21,504 bases of DNA from Prevotellaceae bacterium UBA6417 (GCA_002439755.1 DJPH01000020.1:1-21504); one strand, 5' to 3'. Shown: positions 1-8,830, counted from the stretch's first letter. The notes: a model not told the origin generated them from the letters alone. Translations and numbers: made by a program.

Positions 1-29
1 TAAAGCACATAGCGACAGCGGTTGAACAT
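1..29 (-). CDS. possible start of a gene running off the left edge (partial)
   Basis: An ATG at 29-27 opens a minus-strand frame that stays open to the window edge (reads MFNRCRYVL). It starts 12 bases after the ABC exporter stop, a spacing like that of the other genes in this operon. Only nine codons are visible, so family and even reality cannot be judged; position and orientation are the only support. Confidence 0.25.
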
Positions 30-41
30 GTTGTGGCGTCT

Positions 42-1877
42 TTAAAGTTGCTGCATGTCGTTCAGACGTTTGTAGTAGCCGTTGAGAGCCAGTAGCTGGT
101 CGTGCGTCCCACGTTCTACGATGCGTCCTTCGTGAAGTACACATATTTCGTCTGCGTTTTTAATAGTTGACAATCTATGTGCTATAGCTATTGTGGTGCG
201 CGATTTCATCAGCCTTTCCAGTGCTTCTTGTACCAATCTTTCGCTTTCTGTGTCGAGAGCAGAAGTCGCTTCATCAAGAATCAGTATATCAGGATCTTTA
301 AGTATGGCACGGGCAATGCTTATTCTTTGCCGTTGTCCTCCGGAGATGCGGCATCCCCGGTCACCTACCAAAGTATTGTAGCCCTGTTCAGAAGCCATGA
401 TAAAGTCGTGTGCATTGGCAATCTTTGCTGCTTCCATGACTTGTTCGAGAGTGGCATCCTTGACGCCGAATGCAATGTTGTTGAAAAAACTGTCATTAAA
501 AAGAATCGCATCTTGGTTGACATTACCTATTAGGCTTCGCAAATCTCTAATTTTGAAATTGCGTATGTCTATGCCGTCAAATAGAATCTCTCCTTCTTGC
601 ACATCGTGGTAGCGTGGCAACAGGTCAACCAAAGTGGATTTACCTGCCCCGGATTGTCCTACAAGAGCTACTGTCTGTCCTTTTTTTACGGTTAGCTGAA
701 TATGCTCTAATATGTTAGGCCCTTCTTCACTATACCGGAAAGTGATATTGCGGAACTCGATTTCCTTTTTCAAAGGATGGATAGGCAATGGAGCCTTAAT
801 ATTTTTGATGGGGTTTTGTGCTTTCAAAATCTTGTTTACGCGTTCAATGGAAGCCATTCCTTTGGGAATGTTATAGGCCGCTTTTGAAAAGTCCTTCAGA
901 GGTTGTATGACGCTGTAAAGTATAACCATGTAGAATATAAACGTGGGAGCATCTATCGTAGACTTGTTTGAGAAAATCAGTGTACCGCCATACCAGAGTA
1001 CTAATACAATAAGTACTGTTCCTAAAAATTCACTGACCGGGTGAGCCATGGATTGCCTTAGGTTTACTTTGATGAGCATGCGGCGATTTTCATTGGTTGA
1101 TTCTTCAAAACGGTCAATCATCTTACTTTCAGCAGTAAAGGCTTTGATGATTCTCATTCCTCCTAAAGTCTCTTCTAATTGAGCCATAATTTCGCTCCAT
1201 TTGTTTTGTGCCATTAGGCTTTGCTGCTTAAGCTTCCTTACAATAGAGCTTAAAGACCAGACAAGCAATGGCATGATGATGATGGTAAACAATGTTAGTT
1301 GCCAACTTGTATAGAACAGGACACTCAGGTAGCACAATATGAGGATGGGATTCTTTACCAGCATTTCAAGCGAGCCTGTAATGCTGTTTTCTATTTCTTG
1401 CACGTCACCGCTCATTCGTGCGATGATATCTCCTTTGCGTTCTTCTGAAAAGAAAGAAAGAGGCAAAGAAACAATCTTTCGATAAATGCTGTTGCGAATA
1501 TCTCTGATGATGCCTGTTCGCAGTGGCACCATCATCCCTGCCGATGCAAAGTAGCTGCTTGTCTTGAGAAATGTCGAAGCAACCAAGAAAAGACCTATAT
1601 ACAGCAAGGTGAGCGATGCTCCGTTTTCCTGTACAAGAACTTGCGTATAGTAATATAGATTGTTGATGACAATGTCTTTCATTGAAATCTCAGCATTCCA
1701 AGGAATGAAGCTGTAAGTCTGCTTCTCAATGCCAAAAAGCAGATTGAGCATCGGCATGAGCGACATAAATGAAAAAACATTCAAGACAGCAGAGAGCAGG
1801 TTAAAGAATAAAGCTCCTGCCATAAACCATTTGTAGGGCCAGGCGTAAGTTCGTAATATTTGGATGAAGTCTTTCAT
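42..1877 (-). CDS. ABC exporter, fused permease-ATPase (MsbA/lipid exporter type)
   Basis: A 611-residue half-transporter that should dimerise in the inner membrane and use ATP to export a lipid, drug or other hydrophobic substrate. Residues 1-345 form the membrane domain with about six hydrophobic segments. The nucleotide-binding domain begins near 372 and shows Walker A GQSGAGKST (407-415), Q-loop Gln455, signature ISGGQ (511-515), Walker B ILILDE (531-536) with catalytic Glu536, SALD (539-542) and switch His567, so it looks fully active. Length and domain order are typical of the MsbA-like family. It lies 19 bases after the RNase H gene and is probably the third gene of the argS operon. 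The substrate cannot be read from sequence: lipid A-core flippase is possible, but Bacteroidales have several paralogues, so no symbol is given. Confidence 0.93.
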   Translation of the reverse strand: MKDFIQILRTYAWPYKWFMAGALFFNLLSAVLNVFSFMSLMPMLNLLFGIEKQTYSFIPWNAEISMKDIVINNLYYYTQVLVQENGASLTLLYIGLFLVASTFLKTSSYFASAGMMVPLRTGIIRDIRNSIYRKIVSLPLSFFSEERKGDIIARMSGDVQEIENSITGSLEMLVKNPILILCYLSVLFYTSWQLTLFTIIIMPLLVWSLSSIVRKLKQQSLMAQNKWSEIMAQLEETLGGMRIIKAFTAESKMIDRFEESTNENRRMLIKVNLRQSMAHPVSEFLGTVLIVLVLWYGGTLIFSNKSTIDAPTFIFYMVILYSVIQPLKDFSKAAYNIPKGMASIERVNKILKAQNPIKNIKAPLPIHPLKKEIEFRNITFRYSEEGPNILEHIQLTVKKGQTVALVGQSGAGKSTLVDLLPRYHDVQEGEILFDGIDIRNFKIRDLRSLIGNVNQDAILFNDSFFNNIAFGVKDATLEQVMEAAKIANAHDFIMASEQGYNTLVGDRGCRISGGQRQRISIARAILKDPDILILDEATSALDTESERLVQEALERLMKSRTTIAIAHRLSTIKNADEICVLHEGRIVERGTHDQLLALNGYYKRLNDMQQL

Positions 1878-1896
1878 TGAATTGCTGAATGATTAA

Positions 1897-2553
1897 TTAT
1901 TTCCTACCGAAATCGGCCGGAATTTCTCCCCATTTTTCGGTATCCCATTTTAAAACTTTTATATTGCAGACATGCGTGTTTAACCACCTTTCGGCCCGTT
2001 GTATCATGTCAAATGCTTTTTCTGACTTTTCGCTGAGAGACAGTTTAGTCTTGCATTTCTTAGCCTTATACCATAGTAGTGCATTGCGGCTGTCACTGTA
2101 AACTACCAGGTCCTTGCCCTCCTGCGTTATTTTTGCTACGGCATGTACGATTGCTAAGAACTCTCCAATGTTGTTCGTTCCAAATATGGGGCCATAATGG
2201 AAGATACATTCACCTGTGCTTAAGTCTATTCCACGATATTCCATCATACCGGGATTCCCACTGCAAGCCGCATCTACTGCCCATGCTTTAGCTTCTACTC
2301 CTAAAGGGAGCGGCAAGACAGTATCGTTTCTGTACGCAGGAGGATTTTGTAGTGCGGCAATGTTTTTTTCGGCTTTGTGTTTATAATAGTTCGGGGAAAA
2401 GCCTTTGGAGAAAGCCTGCTCGGCGGTCTCGCGAGTCTTGAAGCTCATGTATTGTGCATTATCGAAGCCGGTTACTTGCTCTTTACACTTTTCCCAGGAA
2501 TCGAAGACTCCTGTTTCCCGCCCGTTCCAAACGACATAATACTTATGAGCCAC
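1897..2553 (-). CDS. ribonuclease H with N-terminal viroplasmin domain
   Basis: A 218-residue RNase H that should cleave the RNA strand of RNA-DNA hybrids (R-loops, Okazaki primers). Residues 1-50 match the caulimovirus viroplasmin / RNase H1 N-terminal hybrid-binding fold (KYYVVWNGRETGVFDSWEKC), more familiar from eukaryotic RNase H1 but common in Bacteroidota. The catalytic domain starts near residue 88. Likely metal-binding acids are Asp94 (VDAACSGNPG), Glu131 (NNIGEF), Asp154 (VYSDSRNA) and a C-terminal Asp, probably 214 (IPADFG). The motif ends right at the C terminus, as usual for this subgroup. The gene sits 17 bases after argS and 19 before the ABC exporter, so it is presumably co-transcribed with both. 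Nothing is truncated. Confidence 0.92.
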   Translation of the reverse strand: MAHKYYVVWNGRETGVFDSWEKCKEQVTGFDNAQYMSFKTRETAEQAFSKGFSPNYYKHKAEKNIAALQNPPAYRNDTVLPLPLGVEAKAWAVDAACSGNPGMMEYRGIDLSTGECIFHYGPIFGTNNIGEFLAIVHAVAKITQEGKDLVVYSDSRNALLWYKAKKCKTKLSLSEKSEKAFDMIQRAERWLNTHVCNIKVLKWDTEKWGEIPADFGRK

Positions 2554-2570
2554 GTGCAGTTCCTTAGCCG

Positions 2571-4388
2571 TTACATACGTTCAGGCATTTCTATGCCTAA
2601 AAGCCCCATGCCGGTTTTAATGATTTTGGCAATATTGGCCGATAATAGTAGGCGCAATTGTTTTTTGCCGTTGTCTTCTTCATGCATAATGCTATAATCA
2701 TGGTAGAATTGGTTGAATTCCTTTACCAAGTCATAGCAGTAATTGGCAATTCCGCTTGGGCTGTAATCTTCTCCTGCTTGTTTTACAACAGCTTTGAAGT
2801 CGGCAAGATGCTGTATCAAATCTTGTTCTTTTTCGTTGGCGGCTATCGTTTCTGATAATGAACTGGGCACTTCAAATTTCTCTTCAATAGCTTTTCGCAG
2901 CACACTGCGGATGCGGGCATATGTATATTGTATGAATGGGCCTGTGTTGCCGTTGAAGTCGATGCTTTCTTGTGGATTGAACATCATATTCTTTCGTGCA
3001 TCGACTTTGAGCAAAAAGTATTTTAGTGCTCCCAGACCAACGATGCGAGCTATTTCGTCTTTTTCTTTTGTGCTCATATCTTGGAATTTGCCCAGGTCTT
3101 CGCTCGTTTGCCTTGCTGTGCGTATCATTTCCGCTATTAAGTCGTCAGCATCGACTACGGTGCCTTCGCGGCTTTTCATCTTTCCGTTGGGAAGCTCAAC
3201 CATTCCATAAGAAAAGTGCACTAGGTCTTTGCCCCATTTGAATCCTAATTTGTCCAACAGAATACTGAGCACTTGAAAATGATAGTTCTGCTCGTTTCCT
3301 ACTACATAAATCATTTTGTCTATGGGGTAGTCGCGGAAACGCAACTTGGCTGTTCCGATGTCTTGGGTCATGTAAACGGAAGTTCCATCTTTACGCAAGA
3401 GTAATTTTTCGTCAAGTCCTTCATTTCGTAGATCAGCCCATACGGATCCATCCTCGTGACGCACGAAGAGACCTTTCTCCAAGCCTCTTTCAACCTCCTC
3501 CTTGCCTACCAGGTAGGTTTCCGATTCGTAGTAAATCTTGTCGAAGCTTACTCCTAAAGCCTTGTATGTTTCATCGAAGCCTGCGTATACCCAATTGTTC
3601 ATTTTTTCCCAAAGGGCACGCACTTGCGGGTCGTTGTGTTCCCACTTGACCAACATCTCATGAGCTTCTTTTATCAAGGGGGCTTCTTGCTCAGCTTTTT
3701 CTTTGGCCTTTTCTTCGCTCAGACCTTCAGCGATATATCGTGCAGTGAGCTCTTTTACCTCTGCTCTATAATGCTTGTCGAAAGCCACATAGTAGTCTCC
3801 TATCAAGTGGTCCCCTTTCTTTCCCGATGATTCAGGCGTTTCGCCGTTTCCCCACTTTTGCCAAGCCAACATGCTCTTGCAGATGTGTATGCCGCGATCG
3901 TTTACGATGTTGGTGCGTACTATTTTGTTGCCATTGGCCTTTATTACATTTGAAAGAGCCCATCCTAACAGATTGTTACGCACATGCCCTAAATGTAGAG
4001 GCTTGTTGGTGTTTGGCGAAGAGTACTCTATCATCACCAAAGGGGAGTCCTCGGTTGCATTTTCTATGCCATACTGCGCATTGGCTTCGATGGAATTCAA
4101 AAGTCTTATCCAATATGCGGGAGCTATGCTTAAATTCAGAAAGCCTTTTATGACATTATATTTTTCAATGGCCTCCTCATTTTGCTGTAACCATGCCCCT
4201 ATGGCATTTGCTGTGTCTTCTGGCTTTTGCCGTGAAATACGTAAAAAAGGAAATACCACGAGAGTGAAATGTCCTTCGAATTCTTTTTTCGTTTTTTGTA
4301 ATTGGACTTGTTCAGATTTTATTTCTGTGTCATAGAGTTCTTTAATGGCGCGAACCACTGAAGAGGCGATAATTTTGTCTATATTCAT
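2571..4388 (-). CDS. argS: arginyl-tRNA synthetase
   Basis: A cytoplasmic class I synthetase of 605 residues that charges tRNA-Arg with arginine. The N-terminal Add1-like tRNA-contact domain (about 1-90) is followed by the Rossmann core with HIGH-type motif HLGH (132-135) in SSPNTNKPLHLGHVRNN, characteristic of ArgRS. The KMSKS loop appears as KMKSREGT (403-410), a degenerate form common in this enzyme. A helical anticodon-binding DALR domain ends the protein in MGLLGIEMPERM. Full length, no gaps. It is the first gene of a three-gene minus-strand operon; a -7 box TAACTTTG lies at 4419-4412, giving a leader of roughly 17 bases. No Shine-Dalgarno is evident. Confidence 0.98.
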   Translation of the reverse strand: MNIDKIIASSVVRAIKELYDTEIKSEQVQLQKTKKEFEGHFTLVVFPFLRISRQKPEDTANAIGAWLQQNEEAIEKYNVIKGFLNLSIAPAYWIRLLNSIEANAQYGIENATEDSPLVMIEYSSPNTNKPLHLGHVRNNLLGWALSNVIKANGNKIVRTNIVNDRGIHICKSMLAWQKWGNGETPESSGKKGDHLIGDYYVAFDKHYRAEVKELTARYIAEGLSEEKAKEKAEQEAPLIKEAHEMLVKWEHNDPQVRALWEKMNNWVYAGFDETYKALGVSFDKIYYESETYLVGKEEVERGLEKGLFVRHEDGSVWADLRNEGLDEKLLLRKDGTSVYMTQDIGTAKLRFRDYPIDKMIYVVGNEQNYHFQVLSILLDKLGFKWGKDLVHFSYGMVELPNGKMKSREGTVVDADDLIAEMIRTARQTSEDLGKFQDMSTKEKDEIARIVGLGALKYFLLKVDARKNMMFNPQESIDFNGNTGPFIQYTYARIRSVLRKAIEEKFEVPSSLSETIAANEKEQDLIQHLADFKAVVKQAGEDYSPSGIANYCYDLVKEFNQFYHDYSIMHEEDNGKKQLRLLLSANIAKIIKTGMGLLGIEMPERM

Positions 4389-4411
4389 TGCTTGCTAATA
4401 TATCAAGTATG

Positions 4412-4419
4412 CAAAGTTA
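4412..4419 (-). promoter_or_regulatory. Bacteroidota -7 box for argS operon
   Basis: TAACTTTG on the minus strand matches the Bacteroidota -7 consensus TAnnTTTG and ends about 24 bases before the argS ATG. No clear TTTG -33 element is present at 19-21 bases upstream, so the call rests on the -7 box and its position in the short gap between two same-strand genes. Confidence 0.55.
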
Positions 4420-4443
4420 CGATTTTTGCTGCATATCTTAGAT

Positions 4444-6309
4444 TTATGGTTCTGCGATTTTGGGCTTCTCGGGCAATATGTAATTCAAGTTATATCGTTG
4501 GTTGTCGTCAGAGCTTTCTTTTCCGACGCCTTTTTGCATTAAGCTTTTCAATTCTTCGAAATGATATCTGTAGATGTCTCTCGGTGATATGCCGCGAGCT
4601 TTACAAATGGAAGCAGCCATGCCTACAACTTCGCCCATCATGCCCGTTGTGCGCATCACTCTGATGGAGCCATGTGCCACATGTGTCACACTGATGTCGC
4701 GTCCTGCCATAAACAGGTTGTTGATATTCCTTGAGTAGAGACACCGATAAGGTATTGGATATGGATAGATGTCCGTATTGGTGTTGATTGCCTTGAATTC
4801 CTTTCCCGGGAAAAACTTGGAGTTTTTGGGGTCAGGACTGTGCAGGTCCATGGGCCAGGATGTTGCGGCAGTACCGTCCTCTTGCATTACATAGCGCGTG
4901 ATATCTTCTTGTTTTAGGATATAATCGCCCAACAAACGGCGGCTTTCGCGTTTCCCGGAAACATAAGCTACCCAGCCCAAATCCCTATTCTTGAATGTAT
5001 CATTGTCTTTTAGCTTGTTCTTTAAATAGCTCCAATTGGCATAAATAACCAGCATTCCGTAGTCGCGTACTTGTTCGAAATGCTTTGTCTTGTCTATTTG
5101 CATCCCTGTCTCCCATGTCCATTCACCCATCGTGACTCTTTCGCAACTTTCATCGGTAAAATGCATGCCGTAATCAAATAGCGGAAAACTGCAAGCTTTG
5201 CCCAAATCTACCGAATACCACATAACCGAAGCTCCGAGAGTCATTGAATCGGGTTGCTCGGGTGCACGAGACTCATTGAACTCGTTCCGTGCTTCCCGCC
5301 CCATTCTGTAATCGGCACCGGCAAGGAATCCTACGGTTCCGTCACCTGTACAATCGCAAAACAAGGGAGCTTCCAGGCGAATTTCCTTGCCAGTCTCGAT
5401 ATGGGTGGCAATGACGGCTTTGATCAAATCTCCATCTTTTTCAGTGCCTGTTACTCTGTAGTTCGTAAACAGCTCAATACCTTTCTCGTTTTTTACGAAG
5501 TCCATTTTTCTTTGGTCTTCATAGAAATCTGCAGGTTGTGCGTTTCCTCCTCTTCTTGGATTAAATTCCTTTTGCAGGTCGCCCAATTTGGTGTACGTCC
5601 CTATATTGATGTGGCCGCTTGTATGTACGCGTATTTCTGAGCTGTTATTGCCGCCGATTATGGGGCGGTCGTTTATCAGAGCCACTTTGCAACCCAATCT
5701 TGCAGCTGCTACGGCAGCACTGATTCCTGCTGTGCCTGCTCCGCAAACGATGAAATCATATTTTCCTTGTAATGGCGCTGTTTTCGGAAGTTTTAATTGG
5801 CTACGTCGAAATGCTTTCAACTCGGATTTATCGGAAGGAGGCGGACTGCTGCTTTTCGTCGTTAGATAAATAGCGTCACAGCGTCCTTCAAATCCGCTCA
5901 GATCGTGGAGAGCCACATTCAACTTTCCCTTTTTGAGCTTCAAGAATCCTGCACTCTGCCACATCCAGTTTGTTCCTTCACATCCCAGCTCGTTTCCTGT
6001 GCTTTTCCCGTTTATGAGCAGTTGGAATGCACCCGGTCCTTTTCCGCTGTGCCAGGGCGAAGTCCAGTTGTAAGTACGCACGTATATATAATAGGTGCCT
6101 GATATAGGGACTTCGACATCGGTCCAGGCGTCTTCGACTGCTTTTCCCATGCCGTGTGCCAATAGGTAGGACGATCCCATTTCATCCATGAACTGCTGGT
6201 CTACCACCCAGCCGCCTTTATGCTTGAAATTTTCAGTTTCAAGCCATATTTCAGCTCCGTTAGATATGATACAAACGAAGATTGACAGCAAAAATAATCT
6301 GATTCTCAT
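4444..6309 (-). CDS. secreted FAD-dependent oxidoreductase with N-terminal carbohydrate-binding-like domain
   Basis: A 621-residue protein of the FAD_oxidored type (PF12831-like), predicted periplasmic or surface-exposed. Residues 1-19 are a Sec-type signal peptide (SNGA then Glu20), without a twin-arginine motif. Residues 20-150 look like a beta-sandwich of the golvesin/xanthan-lyase CBD type, with GTYYIYVRTYNW and a terminal CDAIYLT. A Ser/Pro linker (152-160) leads to a Rossmann FAD site, GAGTAG (190-195), preceded by YDFIVC. The second FAD motif is CDCTGDGTVG (318-327), and the C-terminal NLFMAGRDISVTH typically closes the FAD site. The substrate is not known; relatives often occur with polysaccharide-degradation genes, so a sugar or glycoside is an inference. 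It follows the LEA-like lipoprotein by 58 bases with no promoter I can see, so it is probably read from that promoter. Confidence 0.85.
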   Translation of the reverse strand: MRIRLFLLSIFVCIISNGAEIWLETENFKHKGGWVVDQQFMDEMGSSYLLAHGMGKAVEDAWTDVEVPISGTYYIYVRTYNWTSPWHSGKGPGAFQLLINGKSTGNELGCEGTNWMWQSAGFLKLKKGKLNVALHDLSGFEGRCDAIYLTTKSSSPPPSDKSELKAFRRSQLKLPKTAPLQGKYDFIVCGAGTAGISAAVAAARLGCKVALINDRPIIGGNNSSEIRVHTSGHINIGTYTKLGDLQKEFNPRRGGNAQPADFYEDQRKMDFVKNEKGIELFTNYRVTGTEKDGDLIKAVIATHIETGKEIRLEAPLFCDCTGDGTVGFLAGADYRMGREARNEFNESRAPEQPDSMTLGASVMWYSVDLGKACSFPLFDYGMHFTDESCERVTMGEWTWETGMQIDKTKHFEQVRDYGMLVIYANWSYLKNKLKDNDTFKNRDLGWVAYVSGKRESRRLLGDYILKQEDITRYVMQEDGTAATSWPMDLHSPDPKNSKFFPGKEFKAINTNTDIYPYPIPYRCLYSRNINNLFMAGRDISVTHVAHGSIRVMRTTGMMGEVVGMAASICKARGISPRDIYRYHFEELKSLMQKGVGKESSDDNQRYNLNYILPEKPKIAEP

Positions 6310-6367
6310 TTCTTGAAGGCCTGTTCAGGTGAAAGGTTCATTCATAGAGCGTGAAGGCCGGATGCGG

Positions 6368-7063
6368 CTATTTGTTTAATAGCTTGTTTAATCCATCGTC
6401 CACCTTTTTGTTGGCATCTTCTTTTGCTTTGTTGATGGCGTCATTGACTTTTGTGGCTGTTTTGTTGATTTTTTCGTTAGCTTTCCGATTCGCGTCTTCA
6501 ACTTTCTTCTCTGCATTTTCTTTTGCAGCCTTCTTGACTTCCTCTACGGTCTGCTTGGCCGCGTTTTTCGTGTCCTCTGCCGTTTGTCTGGCGGCATCTT
6601 TGATGGCATCTCCTGCGTTTTTGGTGCTTTCGCCTATATTGTTTGCTTTTACTTCAACATTAATAGCGTCACCGTTTGCGGCCTTTGTCGCTGCATCTGC
6701 GGCTTCATTGGCTACAGTGTTGATAACGTTTGAGAATTCTTTTCCTGTGATATCTTTGAAACTTTGTTTGGCCGCTTCGGCTTTCTGCTGTGCGTTTTCC
6801 AAAACCGATTTGGTTCCGTTAATTTCTTCTTGTGCTTTTGCTATTGCAGCTTCCTGCTGTTCGGGCGTCTCATATTTGATGATACGCTGCACACTGTCCA
6901 AATGGGCGGTTTCCCGTGTGAGCCTGTCGTTGAGTTGTTCTACTTGTTGTAGTGCGTTTTCAACGTTCTGCTGTGCTTCTTCGGTTTTTTGTTTGTTGGG
7001 CGAGCATGAAGCTGCAATCATTGCGGTGGCAGTTATAGCCACGATAAATTTTTTCTGTTTCAT
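6368..7063 (-). CDS. lipoprotein with coiled coil and LEA-like 11-residue repeats
   Basis: A 231-residue protein of unknown function. The N terminus is a lipoprotein signal: Lys-rich start, hydrophobic stretch, lipobox IAAS then Cys20. Residues 24-100 are rich in Gln, Glu and Ala and predict a coiled coil. Residues 153-229 divide without gaps into seven 11-mers, the clearest being AIKDAARQTAE, DTKNAAKQTVE and EVKKAAKENAE, like the Ala/Lys/Glu amphipathic repeats of group 3 LEA proteins. There is no Trp and no Cys after the lipobox; Tyr and Phe are rare. By analogy with LEA proteins, a membrane- or envelope-protective role is an inference only. A strong promoter precedes it (7084-7118). A 291-codon antisense frame covers the gene but is a composition artefact. 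Confidence 0.8.
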   Translation of the reverse strand: MKQKKFIVAITATAMIAASCSPNKQKTEEAQQNVENALQQVEQLNDRLTRETAHLDSVQRIIKYETPEQQEAAIAKAQEEINGTKSVLENAQQKAEAAKQSFKDITGKEFSNVINTVANEAADAATKAANGDAINVEVKANNIGESTKNAGDAIKDAARQTAEDTKNAAKQTVEEVKKAAKENAEKKVEDANRKANEKINKTATKVNDAINKAKEDANKKVDDGLNKLLNK

Positions 7064-7083
7064 TATATGGGATGTTTATGCTG

Positions 7084-7118
7084 CAAATATAATGAGTTTT
7101 ACTTTGATTGACAACAAA
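7084..7118 (-). promoter_or_regulatory. promoter of the LEA-like lipoprotein gene
   Basis: Minus-strand -7 box TATATTTG at 7091-7084, with TTG at 7114-7112 exactly 20 bases upstream (a TTTG also lies at 7118-7115). This is a good match to the Bacteroidota -33/-7 promoter and sits in the short gap after the SulP stop codon, so the lipoprotein and probably the oxidoreductase are transcribed independently of the transporter. Confidence 0.7.
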
Positions 7119-7120
7119 TT

Positions 7121-8830
7121 TTATTGCTTTTGCTCCTTTTCACGTATGGTTTGCATCAGTGCTGCGGCCCGTTCGAGGGCAACATTGATATTGGGACAGA
7201 TATGGTCTTTCCCGAGAAGCTTGTAAAATCCTGCGTGTTCCAATACGGTACGTACGTTTTCTTGTACACCGGAAAGTATGATGTGTGTTCCTTCGCGCTG
7301 TGCAATTTCGCAGAGGTTTTGCAGGTTATGCAATCCGGTTGAGTCGATGAACGGTACGCGGCGCATGCGTATGACCCGCACCTTGGGACGGTCGGACATG
7401 GTGGTCATCAGGTCTTCAAACTTATTGGCAATACCGAAAAAGTAGGGCCCGTTGATTTCATACACTTCAACGCCTTGCGGTATAATGAGGTGTTCTTCGT
7501 GCAGCTCGGCATCGGTTTCTTCGTTGGGGTCTATTTCGTCTGCTATTACCCTTATCTCGGTTGTTTCGGCCATGCGGCGCATAAAGAGCAGGCATGCTAT
7601 GAGCAGACCAACTTCAATGGCTACGGTCAAATCGAAAACCACAGTGAGCAAAAACGTGACGATGAGCACGGCTATGTCGCTCTTGGGGTTCTTCATGAGT
7701 TGCATGAATGTGCGCCATCCGCTCATGTTGTATGCCACAACGACCAGGATTCCGGCCAGGCAGGCCATCGGGATATAACCGGCAAGTGGCATCAGCAAAA
7801 GGAATATGACCAGAAGGGTGAGTGCGTGTATGATGCCTGAAACGGGGGTCAGGCCGCCGTTGTTGATGTTGGTCATGGTGCGTGCGATGGCTCCTGTGCA
7901 CGGAATGCCTCCGAAAAGAGGCGTACACAGATTGGCAAAGCCTTGTCCGATGAGCTCCTGATTGGAATTGTGATGGTAACCGCGTACACCGTCGGCGACT
8001 GTCGCTGAAAGCAGGGACTCAATGGCACCGAGTACGGCTATTACCATAGCCGTGGGAAACAGCCGTCTGACATTTTCCCATGTCAGGTTGGGAATTTGCA
8101 GCGGTGGTATTTCTGCTTTGATGTCGCCAAAGGAGTCGTGAATGGTAGCGATGTGAATATTGCCTTGACGGTTGACTAAAAAGACAACTACGGTCATTAC
8201 GATGATGGCGATAAGCGAGCCGGGCAGCTTCTTGGAAATCTTTGGCGTTAGGGTAATGATGGCAATGCTGAGCAGACCGATGGCTGTGGTCGGCCAATCA
8301 ATGGTTGAGAGATGGCCGGCGTAGACCTCCCATTTCGATAGAAAGTCACCGGGCATCTTTCCTGTGATGGTTAGTCCTAACAGGTCTTTTACTTGAGTCG
8401 TAAGGATGGTTACTGCGATGCCGCTTGTAAATCCTACGACGATTGGATAGGGAATGAATTTGATGATGGTTCCTAATTGACAGAACCCGAGCAGAATAAG
8501 AAAGAGTCCTGCCAAAATTGTGGCAACCATCAGGCCGGAAAGGCCCAGTGCGGGATCGCTCACGATGCCGAAGATGATGACGATGAATGCACCCGTCGGT
8601 CCGCCGATTTGCACCCTGCTTCCTCCAAGTGCTGAAACGAGGAAACCTCCGATGATAGCTGTCAGAATGCCTTGTGATGGTGATACGCCCGATGCTATTC
8701 CGAATGCAATGGCCAAGGGCAGGGCAACGATGCCGACTATGATTCCGGCTACGAGGTCGGCACTGAATTTTTCCTTAGAATAATGCCGCAGGTCTGTTAT
8801 CAGGCGCGGCGAGAATTTGAATCCGTTCAT
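7121..8830 (-). CDS. SulP family anion transporter with C-terminal STAS domain
   Basis: A 569-residue inner-membrane transporter of the SLC26/SulP family; substrates in the family include sulfate and bicarbonate, usually with Na+ or H+. Residues 20-420 carry the multi-helix transport domain, with the conserved GGPTGAF (77-83) and GAIESLLSATVADG (268-281) segments. An acidic linker (430-447, rich in Asp/Glu) leads to a STAS domain at about 452-560 with the DSTG loop (496-499), whose Ser corresponds to the phosphorylated Ser of anti-sigma-factor antagonists. Length is normal. No carbonic anhydrase or sulfate-assimilation gene lies nearby, so bicarbonate and sulfate cannot be told apart. It appears to be a single-gene unit behind a -7 box at 8918-8911, with a leader of about 75-80 bases. 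Confidence 0.93.
   Translation of the reverse strand: MNGFKFSPRLITDLRHYSKEKFSADLVAGIIVGIVALPLAIAFGIASGVSPSQGILTAIIGGFLVSALGGSRVQIGGPTGAFIVIIFGIVSDPALGLSGLMVATILAGLFLILLGFCQLGTIIKFIPYPIVVGFTSGIAVTILTTQVKDLLGLTITGKMPGDFLSKWEVYAGHLSTIDWPTTAIGLLSIAIITLTPKISKKLPGSLIAIIVMTVVVFLVNRQGNIHIATIHDSFGDIKAEIPPLQIPNLTWENVRRLFPTAMVIAVLGAIESLLSATVADGVRGYHHNSNQELIGQGFANLCTPLFGGIPCTGAIARTMTNINNGGLTPVSGIIHALTLLVIFLLLMPLAGYIPMACLAGILVVVAYNMSGWRTFMQLMKNPKSDIAVLIVTFLLTVVFDLTVAIEVGLLIACLLFMRRMAETTEIRVIADEIDPNEETDAELHEEHLIIPQGVEVYEINGPYFFGIANKFEDLMTTMSDRPKVRVIRMRRVPFIDSTGLHNLQNLCEIAQREGTHIILSGVQENVRTVLEHAGFYKLLGKDHICPNINVALERAAALMQTIREKEQKQ

Noticed and set aside
3167..3181. KMKSR in place of KMSKS in ArgS as a defect
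   Set aside because: Degenerate KMSKS loops are common in functional arginyl-tRNA synthetases, and the rest of the enzyme is intact.
3871..4335. A 154-codon plus-strand frame opposite argS
   Set aside because: It is antisense to the conserved N-terminal and HLGH regions of ArgRS, with no recognisable protein features.
6314..6360. TGAAGGCC repeated twice in the lipoprotein-oxidoreductase gap
   Set aside because: An 8-base direct repeat is within chance expectation and has no partner structure.
6351..7226. A 291-codon plus-strand frame antisense to the LEA-like lipoprotein, resembling a hydrophobic membrane protein
   Set aside because: The mirror of Lys/Ala/Glu-rich codons gives Phe/Leu/Ala/Ser-rich translations. 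It runs into the end of sulP, has no homology I recognise, and the minus strand has a lipobox, repeats and a consensus promoter.
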